Positions 1 through 13,491 of a stretch of 27,500 bases of DNA are shown here, in pieces. The stretch is from Botryococcus braunii. Its lineage: Eukaryota > Chlorophyta > Trebouxiophyceae. A program made the position numbers and the translations under genes. The number at the start of each line of letters is the position of its first letter. Position 1 is the first letter of the stretch. Below the pieces are notes generated by a model that worked only from the letters and a program-made list of their open reading frames with translations, searched no databases and was not told the origin of the DNA. The stretch lies in NCBI GenBank assembly GCA_002005505.1, contig KV908349.1:657168-684667 (forward strand), written 5' to 3'.

Positions 1-888
1 TAACACGTGCCCACGACCTGTGTATGGCATTCTGGACTTGGAAGCATGCACTTTCACGAACATTCCCAACATATGCACATCTGTGCACTGCTCAGCATGG
101 TTTGGACATCCCTTGTGCCCACGACTGTTCGTTCTTCTGGCCCCCCACGTTGCGGACATGTACAGACACAGACCCGGGACATGTACAATCACAGACCCCA
201 AACATGTACAATTACAGAACCAAATATGTACAAATACAGAATGTGTACAAATACAGACCCTGAACACCTGAACGATAGGCCGCCATCGCGGACCCCAGCA
301 GAGCACTTACAGACTCGCCCACTACTTCCCAACACAAATCAGGCACCTACACACTCCCCCCCTCCCCCAACCCCTAGCCCCACACACTGCAGTTCAGACC
401 CCTACACGTTCGACCGCCACTCCCCACTATATCTCAGGCATCTGTGCACTTGCGCGCCAACACTTCCCACTCATTCCACACATGTTTGATGAGCCACAAA
501 AACTTGAGAATGGTTTTACTTGCGACTTTTGGTTCCAAACATGCCCGCACACACATGCACAGACACTCACAGGCGGTGGTGGGAACATGTGTGACACCGC
601 TCACATGGTTTGCTGGAGGTCAGACCATCTGATTCCCCGCAGGCAGTACAGGAGCCTTTCCGCCGCAGCCAGCAGGAGAGAATCTCCGCAAGCCCAGCCC
701 TGGGAGCCCGCATGCAGATGCTGCAGGGACCGCCAACAGTGCGGAGTTGTCTGGCGACCAGAGGGCCACCGATGTATGCAGCGGCACCTGCAGCGGGGCG
801 GGGTGTGCCCAGAAGGGCTCGGGGAGCCCTTGCGGGGGACCGAGAGAGCCGCGGGAGGCCTCGGGGGAGACCAGGTTGGCGGATGCAG
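1..888. other. Left-edge region, no coding assigned
   Basis: This stretch lies upstream of the first recognisable hydrolase exon. It holds a short minisatellite (157-262), and C-rich sequence around 355-385. Several open frames cross 600-888 and the base composition becomes GC-rich there. Earlier exons of the CocE-type hydrolase, including the catalytic serine region, could be in this stretch or beyond the window. I could not identify a conserved motif in any frame, so nothing is called. Confidence 0.5.
157..262. repeat. Minisatellite, about 20-23 bp unit, five degenerate copies
   Basis: Five diverged tandem copies with the core ACATGTACAAATACAGACCC follow one another, at about 158, 180, 203, 225 and 243. 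The units vary by small indels. Confidence 0.8.
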
Positions 889-4132
<3,244 letters not shown>

Positions 4133-4698
4133 GTGCGCTTCCTTTTGTTGAACCCTGTTGGATGAAAAGGCCCAGCACCTCGAACTGCTGGCTGAAGGTT
4201 TAGTTTTTTATTAGGTTAAGTTATACATGTTTACGTAGTTTTTCTAAACAGTAAAAGAAAATTGAGTGATCAATGACGATATTAGTACATAATGATAATG
4301 AGGCACTTCACAATTTATCTCATAGTGATAAGGAGGGCAGTATTATGTGCCCGTCCCGTGTCATGTGAGTGATCTGATGGTCAGCGGCTACCCCTAAAGG
4401 CAAAGAGGTATGCGCTGATATAATGCCTCCTTTCGCTGCTCATGCCCTAAATTACGGTGGTGCAAGACTGGCCTCCGGGTGCATCATTGCATCAAGATCT
4501 ATCTAGATTTCGGCTGCAGGCTTGCAATTAATGAGACCTCTCGGTATATTCATGAAGTCACGCGAGTGTCTATTTGCTAACTAGGTGTTTTTTACGCCTG
4601 GTGAAGCGATATCTCTTGAATTCTGTCGTAGGTTTCACCTCATGAACGGTGTTGGTTTTAGTGTGGTCCCCTGCCCCACGCCCCCTCCCCCCCCTCTC

Positions 4699-4699
4699 T

Positions 4700-4784
<85 letters not shown>

Positions 4785-4804
4785 TGCGCGCGCGCGCGCG
4801 CGTA
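4699..4804. repeat. (GT)n-(GC)n microsatellite
   Basis: About 40 GT units lead into a run of alternating GC, flanked on the left by CCCCCTCTCTCTC. Strictly alternating purine-pyrimidine over about 100 bp. Confidence 0.97.
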
Positions 4805-5194
4805 CGTGTGTGCGTGCGCCCGCACATGCCTATGCGATGAGTTGTGATTGTGGAGTGGGGGTGAGGAGCGCAGGGCCACTGCCTCCGAATCAGTGTGTCG
4901 GGCTCCGATGAGAAGCATTTCCGGGTGGACCATAGCGGGCCGCGCACAATATGGCTACACTCCGGCCCTTCCAACCCCTCCTCCATTGTTCTCCCACGCC
5001 TTTCCACTTGACGTGGCGTGGGGGCAAGCTCTACAAGACGCTTGGATTTGGAAGACGGTTGGATGAGAAGCAAATGCAAAAAGGGTGGCCACTAGGGGGG
5101 GGCCAGAAGCAAGCACTGGTGCCTCACCTGCTGCTGTTGCTACCTTAACTGCCCCTTTTGGCCGGGGTTCCAGGCGTGTGTTTTAGTGTGCATA

Positions 5195-5335
5195 TATATA
5201 GTATTTATACAATACGTACCATACATATGGATAGTATGCATGCTGTACGTGCTGTACATGTGTATAGTATGTATGCACTGTGCATATGTACAGTACGTAT
5301 GTACGTGCGTATACGTATGCATACGCTATACATAA
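5195..5335. repeat. Alternating TA/TG/CG palindrome-rich segment
   Basis: The segment is composed of overlapping short palindromes such as GTAC, TACGTA, CATATG and GCATGC with near-perfect purine-pyrimidine alternation. It is self-complementary at many offsets, so it could form cruciforms or Z-DNA. No coding signal. Confidence 0.7.
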
Positions 5336-6019
5336 AAGCAGCGCTATGGGATGGCTACTTCCGGCATTCCGCTGATCCCATTCTTGCACGTGGTTGTGGT
5401 TGTGATGTTGAGTGGGAGTAGTGCTGGAAAAGCACGCGCACCCTTTTCCTGGGAACAGGGCTTTGACCCCCTTGAAAATGGGCGCCACGCTGTGATCCGA
5501 CCTGTGATAAGAACAAGGAAAAAAGTGTGGGTGCCTACCCCAGGGGTGCCTAAGCCAGGGGTGATAAGAACAGGAGGAGGGAGGGAGTACAACTTTCGTA
5601 CAATCCTCCAGCCCACACATCTTTCTCATTGGGTCCTGACTGAAAGAATGTCCGCAGCCTGAACTTGCCGCTTCCCAGATTACATTGCATACGTTTCTCA
5701 TCGACTCCAGGTTCACTAGGGGTTACAGAACATCGGACAGGAGTGCCGTTTTTGACACCGGTAGGGCTTTGGGATTTTTGAGACTGAATGACAACCGTTC
5801 ACGACAGCATCCTATGAACCAGCCCTAAGTAATGCGGACCAGGGCACCATTGGCAGGAGGCCTTTGGAATTTTCGGGCCTGGCTCCTTGGGCTCTCTTAT
5901 TTCCTCCTTGCAGGGTGTGGCTAGATGCTCCCTTGGCAGACATGACATGCCCTGCATAGCCATTTTGCCATGCATGTGCATACATATATGTTGGCGTTCA
6001 ACTTCATCATCCAGCTGAG

Positions 6020-6207
6020 CCTTACAGGGCAGGAGATTAAATTTTTTCCCATGCTCGCATGATTTTTCTGGGCATGAGAGAATGCAGGTCTAGACTTAGA
6101 AGTGAAGCATATCCTTACAGGGCAGGAGATCAATTGTTTCCCATGCTCGCAGGGGCTTTTTGGGCATGACAGAATGCAGGTCTAGACTTTGAAGTGAAGC
6201 ATATCCT
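6020..6207. repeat. 93-bp tandem duplication
   Basis: Two adjacent copies begin with CTTACAGGGCAGGAGAT (6021 and 6114) and end with AAGTGAAGCATATCCT. They differ by scattered substitutions and single-base indels, so the duplication is not brand new. The end of the unit matches a motif dispersed elsewhere in the window. Confidence 0.9.
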
Positions 6208-7676
6208 AACCGGATGCAATTTTCTCACGTTGTTTCTCCGCGACGAGGGAGAATGCATGATTTTCCTTTTTCGTTGATATGTTGTGATCCTTTTGTGTCT
6301 GGCAGCATCTCGACGCTCTAGTTCAATCGCATACTGGCCTGGCCTTGCCCTGCGATTTAGGTGGAAATTGCGTTCTATGGCTAGCATTGGCTCTTGAACG
6401 GTTCATCACCTACATCTGGAGGTACCAATATTTTGAAAAAAAAGTGAATCCTATCTAAACCGCACACCTATCAATATTTATGCATACAGGACTGGCCAGT
6501 GGCTGCATATCCCTGACATGTCGGTATTGGGATATGCTGCCATGCAAACCTCCCCTCTTCCTTTTTACATGGATCCAGGTGGCGTATACATTCTCAACTT
6601 GCCGCACGAGTCGCTATAAGTGTTTGTAGCACATTAGGTTAGGGATGTGCTCGTGTGCTCAGACCCAACACTTGAAGGAACCAGGTCTGTGAACTGTTGT
6701 GGATCACAAATGGTGGCCCCATCAGCATTACAAATAGCACAGTCCCGGTGTTGTGACAAGTATTGTGTAGCAGTTTTTCTTGTTTGCCATACTGCACATT
6801 GCGACTTAGCTTCTGCCCCCTTTGCTTCCAACAGACATGGGGTGTCCAGCCTGCACAGGAAAGAAGATACATTGACTGGTATGGCAGAAACTTCAGGAAA
6901 ACGTAAGCTAAGAAATGTGTGTAGCATCCCAAAGTGCTTGTTCATACTCTACACCAAGTTGGGAGTAATCGAAGGATTTGAAAGCTGTGTGGGTCAACAG
7001 CTTGCTTCAATTGTTGCCCCTTCGCCCAATTTGAGTTGATGAAACCCACTTTCAGAAAAGCTCGACTCTTAAGAAGTAGATTCAGCCTACCCTGGTGGCC
7101 GTAGCCAGGGTTCGGCACCTGGGGAAGCCCATGCACCGGGAACAAGTTGAACTGTTAAACAATTTTGACTCAAGAATCTGGAGGACCATGCATTAAAAGC
7201 CATGAATTCGTGCTTGACCATGGTGATGAGGAACATTACTCCAAGCCGATCAGTGAGTCCCCTTGATCTGGACGGGCAGCCGAGCCAAAGCGTTTGCAGC
7301 AACCCTATGGGTGCAGTGTCGCTAGAGTGTCAAGTTAGCAGTACTTTCACAGGTTTGTTTCGGCTAGCAACGTCGGAATGGTTAAGGATGCCTATCCACA
7401 TTGGGGGGCCCTCCTGCAGTACATAACTGCTGCCGACCAGACATTGTACGTCAAACAAGTGCATCCAAAACTTTTACCTTCAAGACTCTCCTTCTCTTCA
7501 AAAGAGTATGGCAGAACGTGGCGGCTTTGTAACAAAAGGTCTTGCTTATTTTTGTTTCTGCTTGAATCGAATTCACAAGTCGCTTAAATGGAGGTCTTGC
7601 TGTCTCGGGCGGTGAAGAGTTCGACAAGAGTGGCACTTTGCACCGGATAAGTCAGGCTGACAGATCTTTCGGCATT

Positions 7677-8401
7677 ATGGCTTGGAAGAGTGGACTTGCT
7701 GTAACTGCAGGAATTACCATCTTTTTGTATGCGGGATACACCATGATCCAACGTAAGACAAACTGGGATCACTCGCGTATACTCTGAACTTTTCAGGGCA
7801 AGTGTAATGAAGTCGTGAAAAGGTCGTAAACACTGACGTTTTCTTGCATGCAGATCGCTCGATGTTGAAATTGACACAGGAGGAATTCACCAAAGTCCCA
7901 TCAGAGGTGATACTGGAATTGGCAATAGCGGCTGTTTTTTGCCTTTGGGGTAAGCTTCGGCTTTGTGATTCTCTGTTTTAAGCTGAAATGCTATAAGTGT
8001 CTAGTTTGGAGACTATGAACCTTCACCACGAAGCATAATCCTGTCGATTCTTACCTGGTGTGGTCAGCAGGCAGTTTAGGATTGGCTGGCAATCTGGAGC
8101 CCATTAGTGCTCTGCATGCGCAAGGGTACGGACCCGATTTAATACTTCTTAGCTACTTGCAGTGCTCCAGTTCTTGATCATCCGGCATCATGACTCTTAT
8201 TTTCTTTGCAATGAACCTAAGCACGCTCACTTGTGCGTTTGTTGGTGCGAGACTGCTGATGGGAGGCTTCAACAGGTCTGAAGAGCATGTGGGAGGGCAT
8301 ACAGGGGTCTGGATACATATGAGTACCGCCCAGACTTTGCGTCATTTAACCACCGAGGGCACTTGTTGCCGCTGGTTGTGGAGCCTATATCGTCGCATTG
8401 A
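7677..8401 (+). CDS. EMC5: ER membrane protein complex subunit 5 (EMC5/MMGT1 orthologue), four exons
   Basis: EMC5 is a small two-helix subunit of the conserved ER membrane complex, which inserts tail-anchored and multi-pass proteins into the ER membrane. Exons are 7677-7752, 7854-7949, 8071-8125 and 8305-8401, with GT-AG introns of 101, 121 and 179 nt and compatible phases (1, 1, 2). They give a 107-residue protein, the usual size. It begins MAWKSGLAVTAGITIFLYAG (TM1), continues with HRSMLKLTQEEF and PSEVILELAIAAVFCLWG (TM2), and has the signature FNHRG at residues 90-94. Animal and plant orthologues share the YR/HRS-xxLxxxEEE stretch and the FNHRG motif. The chosen ATG is the only one giving the family N-terminus; the upstream in-frame codons are not homologous. 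The gene stands alone and is compact compared with its neighbours, whose introns are repeat-filled. No poly(A) signal was assigned. Confidence 0.92.
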
Positions 8402-9098
8402 GTTGAGTGCCTCATCCGGCTGGGATGACCGTGAAGAAGGGTGCATGCCTGTTGTCCTATCCCTACGTCCTGAACCAATACCGGGTCCCTGGCATCCACA
8501 GCAGTGACCATTGCAGTACACCAACAATGAAGAGCGACGAAGTGCAAAAGCCGGGCAAGAGCGGGGCAATTCATGTCAGAACGCTTGCCCTCAGGGGTAG
8601 CTTGTGTATAGGTACAAGTAGCTGGAAGTAGTATTTATTCGTGTCACAAGGTTAACTCGGGTGTCCTCAAAGGACTGGGAGTTGTGATCTTGTCAAGGGA
8701 ATTTTCACGAACTTACTTTCTGATGGTCAAAAAAACAGTGCGCCACAGGGCTAGCACAGTTGGTAAACAAGTTTGTCGCTGGGTCATTGTCTAACTTGAC
8801 AGTGAAAATTTAGTTTGGTACGTGGGAGAAAAGTGGTGGTTGACAAGATGAGGCAGGTGGAGTTGTGTTTGTCTGGTGAGATGAAGGCAGTTTTGTACGC
8901 ATTGTGTTTGTTCACGTTTGCTAGCCTCATGTTGCGGTCATTCCTCGTGGACTCACAGATCACATGTATTGAGGTGACGTTTTACTGTGACGCCCATGTA
9001 ATTCAGACAAAGATAGCGATAGCCCCCCTGCTTTGTCTCTCCCTCCCCCTTCTTCTGCCTCCCAGCCCCTGTTCCTCCGTTCTGTCCCTTCCCCCTCA

Positions 9099-9332
<234 letters not shown>

Positions 9333-9609
9333 CCCCCCCCCCCTCTCCCCCCACACCCTTTGTGTGTGGTTGGGGGGGGGGGGGGTCGCACCCACGCAAC
9401 ACACGCACGCACGCACGCACGCACACGCAGGTCCGCCCCTACCTGGAGACAAAATCGTTTGATGACGGTGTGTTCACAAGATTGGGGTTACCCAAAACCG
9501 CAACGGTGCGTATGACAGCATGGACTGATCAACACGTAGCGAGCTCTGGCCCACCAATGGTGTGTGTCAGGTTGCCTGTCCTTTTCAGATTAGCCACCCA
9601 CTCCCCTAA

Positions 9610-9650
9610 ACACACACGCGCACGCGCGCGCGTGCACACGCAAACGCACG

Positions 9651-9692
<42 letters not shown>
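9610..9692. repeat. (CA)n/(CG)n microsatellite
   Basis: CACGCGCACGCGCGCG passes into mixed CACG units and then about 17 CA units. A related ACGC tetranucleotide run lies at 9391-9430. Confidence 0.95.
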
Positions 9693-9694
<2 letters not shown>

Positions 9695-9775
9695 GATGCA
9701 CATACACTCTGGTTAATTATTCCGTTCACACCATGGGATGCTGTTCAGGCTTTCCCCCCTTCTATGGCTTCTGCA

Positions 9776-9968
9776 ACCTTATGATTTCATAATCTCAACA
9801 CCTTCCTTGCCCCTAGTCCTCTGCTGTTTTCTAGTAAGCAGAGCAATGCCTTATTTGAACTTGCTGTTTAAAGATTAACCTTGTAGTTTCATGGTCTCGA
9901 CACCTTTCTTGCCCCTAGTCCTCCGCTATCTTCTAAAAAACAGAGCAATGCCTTAAGTGCGAATGCCA
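9776..9968. repeat. 102-bp tandem duplication
   Basis: Two adjacent copies begin at 9776 and 9878. Both contain CTTGCCCCTAGTCCT and CAGAGCAATGCCTTA, with scattered differences in between. No coding signal. Confidence 0.9.
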
Positions 9969-11126
9969 TTTATGACCCATAAAACCACATCTTTTACTAA
10001 TCAGGACGTCGACCGACATTACCAAACGTAAAACGGCTTCTCCTGCAAGACACGCTACTGAGAAAAGCGATCGCTTTAAAGCAATCGGTGGGATTTGCTC
10101 ACGTTTAAAATGAAGTTTGTAAATAAGGTTAGGATAAGATGCGGTTAGGATAAGCTTCACTCTTAATACTAAATAAGTCAATACTGGACGTGTTACACCA
10201 GATGCTTCGATAATATGGAAACAAGCATCGCCTATATTGTTGTGCCCCAAGTCAGCTTATAAGGAGTGATCATGAATGAAACTTACAGAACAATCCGAGC
10301 AGTCCTGCTAGCCCTAAGCTTGACATCCTATACCCAGATATGTCTAACTTCAAAACATATATTTTGTTAAGTGAGAAGTAACTCTCCAGTAAGAACAGGT
10401 GTACAACTCATGTTAGACATGTAAGGGTATACTTGGTGCAGCCGCAAGGAGTATTCGAGATACACACGAGATACTAATAACTATGACACGTGTTCTCCAA
10501 TTTTCTCCTTAAGCTGTTACTTGCAGACATTGAAAGTCGGGTCAAAACACAGGGGAAGCGTTGATCAAGAACATTTAGAGTTTGTCAAAGGAAGAAGTCC
10601 TATATGGAACCCTAATTCGATTCTGAGGTTTATGTGGAAATCGTAAGAAGTGGATGGATATCATAAGTCTTGGCTGAAAGGAACATCTACGGTACCTTGT
10701 TTACTAGCACATGACGGGTCATGTGCAACATTCAATAATTGATTCACTCTAAACCCTAAGGGACTTGTCCTGCTCCTGCAGAAGCTACATAGTAATCGAG
10801 CTTTGTATTTCCAATTTCATGTGCGAGAGTCTTCCCTGTGACCAGGCTTACAGGATGTCACGAGAACCAGGTTCCTTTATTTCATTGTTCAATGCAAGTC
10901 AGCAACTGCAGCATCATGAGACCCCCCTGGGGGTTGTTTGATCGCAATGCGCCCCTCAGGCGGCCAGGCCCCACGTAACGGGCCACCCCGTAACGGGCCC
11001 CACAACCGGACAAGGCAAAGCCCTCGAGCCAAAATCGGCCCAGGTTGTTACTCTTTTTCTGCTTCGTTTGCTTGTCCTTCAGTTGGCCCTCATTTTGCAT
11101 TTGCGGTGAATGTAATTCAGATAAAG

Positions 11127-12819
11127 ATGCTGGACGGGAAGCATGGTGCACTTGCTTCCGGGCCCCTGGCCTATCACAACCGCAGGGGCAAACAAGCATT
11201 ACCACCTTTCCTGTTACCCTTTCTTAGCATCAAACGAGATGGGGCGAGTTTGCTGCGAAATTTTACGAGCATCCAACTTCCTGAGAACTGGCCCGAGGTT
11301 TTGGTCCAATCAAGTCGGGCTGCCGGACAGCATTTAAGAGCCTTATACACATTGCGCCCTGAGGTGAATACTGTTTCAACAGCAGAATATTTAGCTTACG
11401 ATCATATGGAGCCAATGTGTTTGGCATTTGACGTGTTCGCGCAGTCTTGAGGTCTTGAGTCCTGAGGTGATCGTCTTGACGTGTGGCAGTTGGAGAAATA
11501 AATCTGGAGCTTTTTAAGTCGTGGGTATCCACTGTTTTTCAGGGCCCAGGAACATGTGATCACAGTGCTGTGGAAAGGGCTGCAAACCTCATCACAACAA
11601 TCCCATATTTCGTTATGGGTCTGCAGACTATGAGGTAACACTCAGTTTTGGGAACACTCATTGGCGTGCTAGCTTGCACTCATCCATTTTTTACTTCCCT
11701 GCCAACTGATGATGCTTTCCCACTTGCTCAGGGAAAGAAAGACTTCTGAGGCCAAGTGTTGGGGAGCGTCCCTAATTGCTGTTGGAGCAGGTGCAACTCT
11801 TTTTCATGCCAGCACCGGAAAATTGCGGCACTGGGGCCGCAAACTAGATTACTGGTGTGTTCCTGATCTGCTTTTGCATTTGAATTGCTTCGACACAGAT
11901 TTGTAGAAGCTTATATGGTGTTTGTTCTGTGCAGGGTGATAGCCATTTCAACTGCGCTACTGCAACGAGCAGTGTTTCCGGCTGGGAATGCCCAATTGAC
12001 TGCATTGTCCCTGGCAGTGACGCCTGTACAGCCTTTTTTTGTATCGGCTACAAATATTGGGGCAGTGGAGGTAAGGTGCCCTTTTTAGCCTGAAAATTTG
12101 TTCGGTTAACAGCATCTTCTGCCCCATTTCAGCAAATTCTTTTAGAAAACTAGCGCTTCTGGTGGAGTGGGTCGTGGAGTAAAAAAGACAGTGTGGGGAT
12201 AGTTTTCTTGGATCGTGAGGATTACATGGCAGGCCCATCTTGTCTGTATGTAAATGGTTGTCCAAATCTGTCCCAACTTGCTGAGGGTTCCCTATACATT
12301 TTTTGTGTGTCTCCCATCTAGTCATGACATCCTCTAGCAACTGGCACCTGACATGGGCTGATCATGGTTTTTCAGTATGAATACTGCAAGCGTGCTTCCC
12401 AAGATGCCAAAATGAAGAAGGCGTTTCAAATCCATGCGCTGGCATCAGGAATTGGGGGGGCATGTTTTTTCTTGGAGGTATGCCGTCTGGTTTTGTTTGG
12501 ATTGCTGTGACAGTCTTGGTGGCATCCCTAAATACAGTGAAATTGTGCACCTTGAACTCAAGTCAAGGTCAGTGAAGGGTGGGGTTCTGAGTATGTATGT
12601 GTACTGAAGTATGGACACTGGCTGTCAGGTAGTGTTGTGTGCATGGTGTGATGTGTGTTTGTGTGGCACATATGTATGTATGTACGTATATGTGCACGCA
12701 CATGTGTGAGTCACTGGCGCGCGCGCGCGCTCGTGATCAAACCCCCCTGGGGGGCCTTCCTTTCTCTCTTCCCCCGTTCTCCCCGTCCTTCCTTTTGATT
12801 TTCCCCTTTGTTTTTCCCC

Positions 12820-12904
<85 letters not shown>

Positions 12905-13491
12905 TCTCTCTTCGCCCTCGCCCTTCCCTCCCTAGCGTTCCCCCTCTCGTTTTTGACACGGATGGGGGTTGTTTTTTTTTTGGGGGGGGGGGGGGGGAGG
13001 ATGTCTGTGTGTGTGTGTGTGTGCCCATGTGGGCAGCCGTGTGCGTATGTCCTTGTAGGTGTCCCTTGGGCCAAGGCACAGGACGCCAAGCAAGGCCCTT
13101 GGCGTCCTTTTGCCACGTTTAGGGCACAGCAATGCCAGCAACATGTTTTAGGACATGCACAGCTGAAGAGGTGGGGTGCGGGTGGGGGGCAAGAGTTTGG
13201 CCACAAGGTTGCCCAAGCTTGGAAAATGAAGGGAAGATACCTGGGCTTCAAACAATGAGAAGAAGGTGGAGTTGTTCTCATTGGTGCCTGCTCACTCTTT
13301 GTCACTATTTGGTGTATTTTTTGGGGTCACAGGATCTCTACCCGAAGATACCGTACATACACAGCGTTTGGCATTGTATGTCAGTCGTCAGCATTGCAAC
13401 TCTATCTAAGCTTCTAGAAGACACGGAACGAAGGGCTCCCAGCGGAACAGCTGCCCGGGCGACAGGATCAGAAGCTGGAGGCACCTGCTGA
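11127..13491 (+). CDS. Multi-pass membrane protein of the CREST (ceramidase/PAQR/Per1-like) type, six exons
   Basis: Exons are 11127-11363, 11543-11634, 11732-11854, 11935-12070, 12376-12477 and 13333-13491, joined by GT-AG introns with consistent phases (0, 2, 2, 0, 0), giving 282 residues. After a hydrophilic N-terminal 80 residues there are about six or seven hydrophobic helices. The catalytic-type pattern of the CREST superfamily can be seen: a helix ending ATLFHAS (His135, Ser137), LDYW (Asp149), and a final-helix HSVWH (His240, His244). In that superfamily (alkaline ceramidases, PAQR receptors, Per1/PGAP3, TMEM8) these Ser/His/Asp residues bind zinc and hydrolyse lipid amides or esters, so a membrane lipid hydrolase is a fair inference. 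The exact subfamily is not recognised. The start is uncertain: the frame stays open to an ATG at 10938, adding 63 residues of low-complexity sequence, and a possible acceptor at 11081 argues for the 11127 ATG. Intron 5 (855 nt) contains a GT microsatellite and a hairpin. Confidence 0.82.
12822..12902. repeat. (GT)n microsatellite in intron 5 of the CREST-like gene
   Basis: About 40 GT units are flanked by pyrimidine-rich sequence, with (GC)n at 12720-12730 on the left and a G-run plus short GT run at 12980-13022 on the right. Confidence 0.97.
13080..13108. repeat. Perfect 11-bp inverted repeat (hairpin)
   Basis: AGGACGCCAAG and CTTGGCGTCCT are separated by a 7-base loop. The stem is GC-rich and perfect, and lies in the same intron about 225 nt before the last exon of the CREST-like gene, on its transcribed strand. 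Confidence 0.85.

Larger units (their letters stand above)
4166..7676. other. Intergenic or uncertain region before EMC5
   Basis: This stretch contains a (GT)n/(GC)n tract (4699-4804), an alternating TACGTA-type segment (5195-5335), a local duplication around 5505-5575 (GTGATAAGAACA and GGGGTGCCTA repeated), the 93-bp tandem duplication (6020-6207) and a dispersed motif (6444-6468). The last hydrolase exon was expected here but not found. Open frames at 5351-5662 and 6647-7039 (+) and 6634-6945 (-) have no family resemblance. The end of the region should hold the EMC5 promoter and 5' UTR. Confidence 0.5.
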
